From NCBI GenBank assembly GCA_034440155.1, contig JAWXBN010000062.1, positions 1 through 47,329 on the forward strand: 47,329 bases of DNA, read 5' to 3'. Shown here piece by piece: positions 47,076-47,329 of this stretch. The stretch comes from Verrucomicrobiota bacterium. GTDB lineage: Bacteria; Verrucomicrobiota; Verrucomicrobiia; JAWXBN01. The position numbers and the translations under genes are program-made. Position 1 is the first letter of the stretch. Each line of letters opens with the position of its first letter. Below the pieces are notes generated by a model. The model was not told where the DNA came from. It did no database searches and was given only the letters and a program-made list of their open reading frames with translations.

Positions 47076-47329
47076 TTACTGTAGCACATTTCTAAAGTCG
47101 TAAGGATGTTGAAGGATACGATGAGAAAGGGGAAAAGCCATCAGGAGCAAGTTGAAAGGCTGAAGCGGCAGAAAGTTCAGAGAGCGGAGCTGCCCATTTT
47201 TTCTCTGATTACCATCGTCTTCCCTCACCCCCTTGAGATAAGAGTTGCTCACCCTTTCCCCACTGCCTTATGATCAGTTCGTGGAAAATAAAAGCTATGA
47301 TGAATTCGGCGCGGCGCAAATTGCTTCCA
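47076..47329. other. Unassigned right edge
   Basis: About 250 bases in which I recognise no gene. A 49-codon frame starting at 47121 has no family features. A GCAAATTGC word lies at 47316-47324. Confidence 0.4.

Noticed and set aside
47121-47270. 49-codon frame starting MRKGKSHQEQ
   Set aside because: Too short, no family features and no supporting context at the window edge.

Overview
This 47.3 kb window is an ordinary bacterial chromosome segment with moderate GC and tightly packed genes on both strands. The mix suggests a Gram-negative-type bacterium of the Planctomycetota-Verrucomicrobiota-Chlamydiota kind, most likely Verrucomicrobiota. The evidence is a DUF1844 protein, a small lipoprotein ending in a GLPSGTEVKCPYSGKIF-like tail, a TonB/TolA-like envelope protein, a DsbD-type transporter and a large signal peptidase I. 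The phylum is an inference; the window holds no rRNA or other marker that would settle it.

Layout. 1-16 kb: the 5' part of a membrane-anchored Pro/Gln-rich protein (cut by the left edge), a polyprenyl diphosphate synthase, pyruvate phosphate dikinase with lysine-rich tails, prephenate dehydratase, UDP-galactopyranose mutase, a DUF1844 protein coupled to an STT3-like membrane glycosyltransferase, then argC-argJ-rpe, a SufR-like regulator with several inverted repeats in front of it, and hisA overlapping a UvrD/PcrA helicase. 16.7-27.5 kb: a truncated GH57 remnant, a lipoprotein, a LOG protein, an M16 peptidase, a secreted metallo-beta-lactamase-fold protein with altered metal ligands, rarA, a short HPF, a 2-hydroxyacid dehydrogenase, arsC, a yebC-family gene, uup and a YgjP-type metallopeptidase. 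27.6-28.6 kb: tRNA-Pro(CGG) followed by about 950 bp without genes, carrying tandem and inverted repeats. 28.6-36 kb, the most accessory-looking part: a UroD-like methyltransferase-family protein, DsbD, a PhyH-type dioxygenase divergent from an AraC regulator, a TauE/SafE permease, an unrecognised 193-residue protein and a cyclic-nucleotide-binding protein. 36-46.5 kb: housekeeping genes (CRM-domain protein, TPR protein, pdxJ, lepA, lepB, cinA, groEL, groES, dnaK). The right edge holds a truncated PIN-domain remnant.

The genes mostly serve core metabolism (arginine, histidine, phenylalanine, vitamin B6, isoprenoids, pentose phosphate), protein quality control and the cell envelope. I see no phage, complete transposon, CRISPR array or recognisable defence system.

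The most striking signal is not a gene. The 9-mer GCAAATTGC, read on either strand as GCAAWTTGC, occurs perfectly at least 24 times by eye, against roughly 0.4 expected in random sequence of this length. It falls in several reading frames, in coding and noncoding DNA, with five copies in cinA alone, and it is absent from several long stretches. It behaves like a genome-wide DNA word such as an uptake signal, a highly iterated palindrome or a protein-binding or methylation site.
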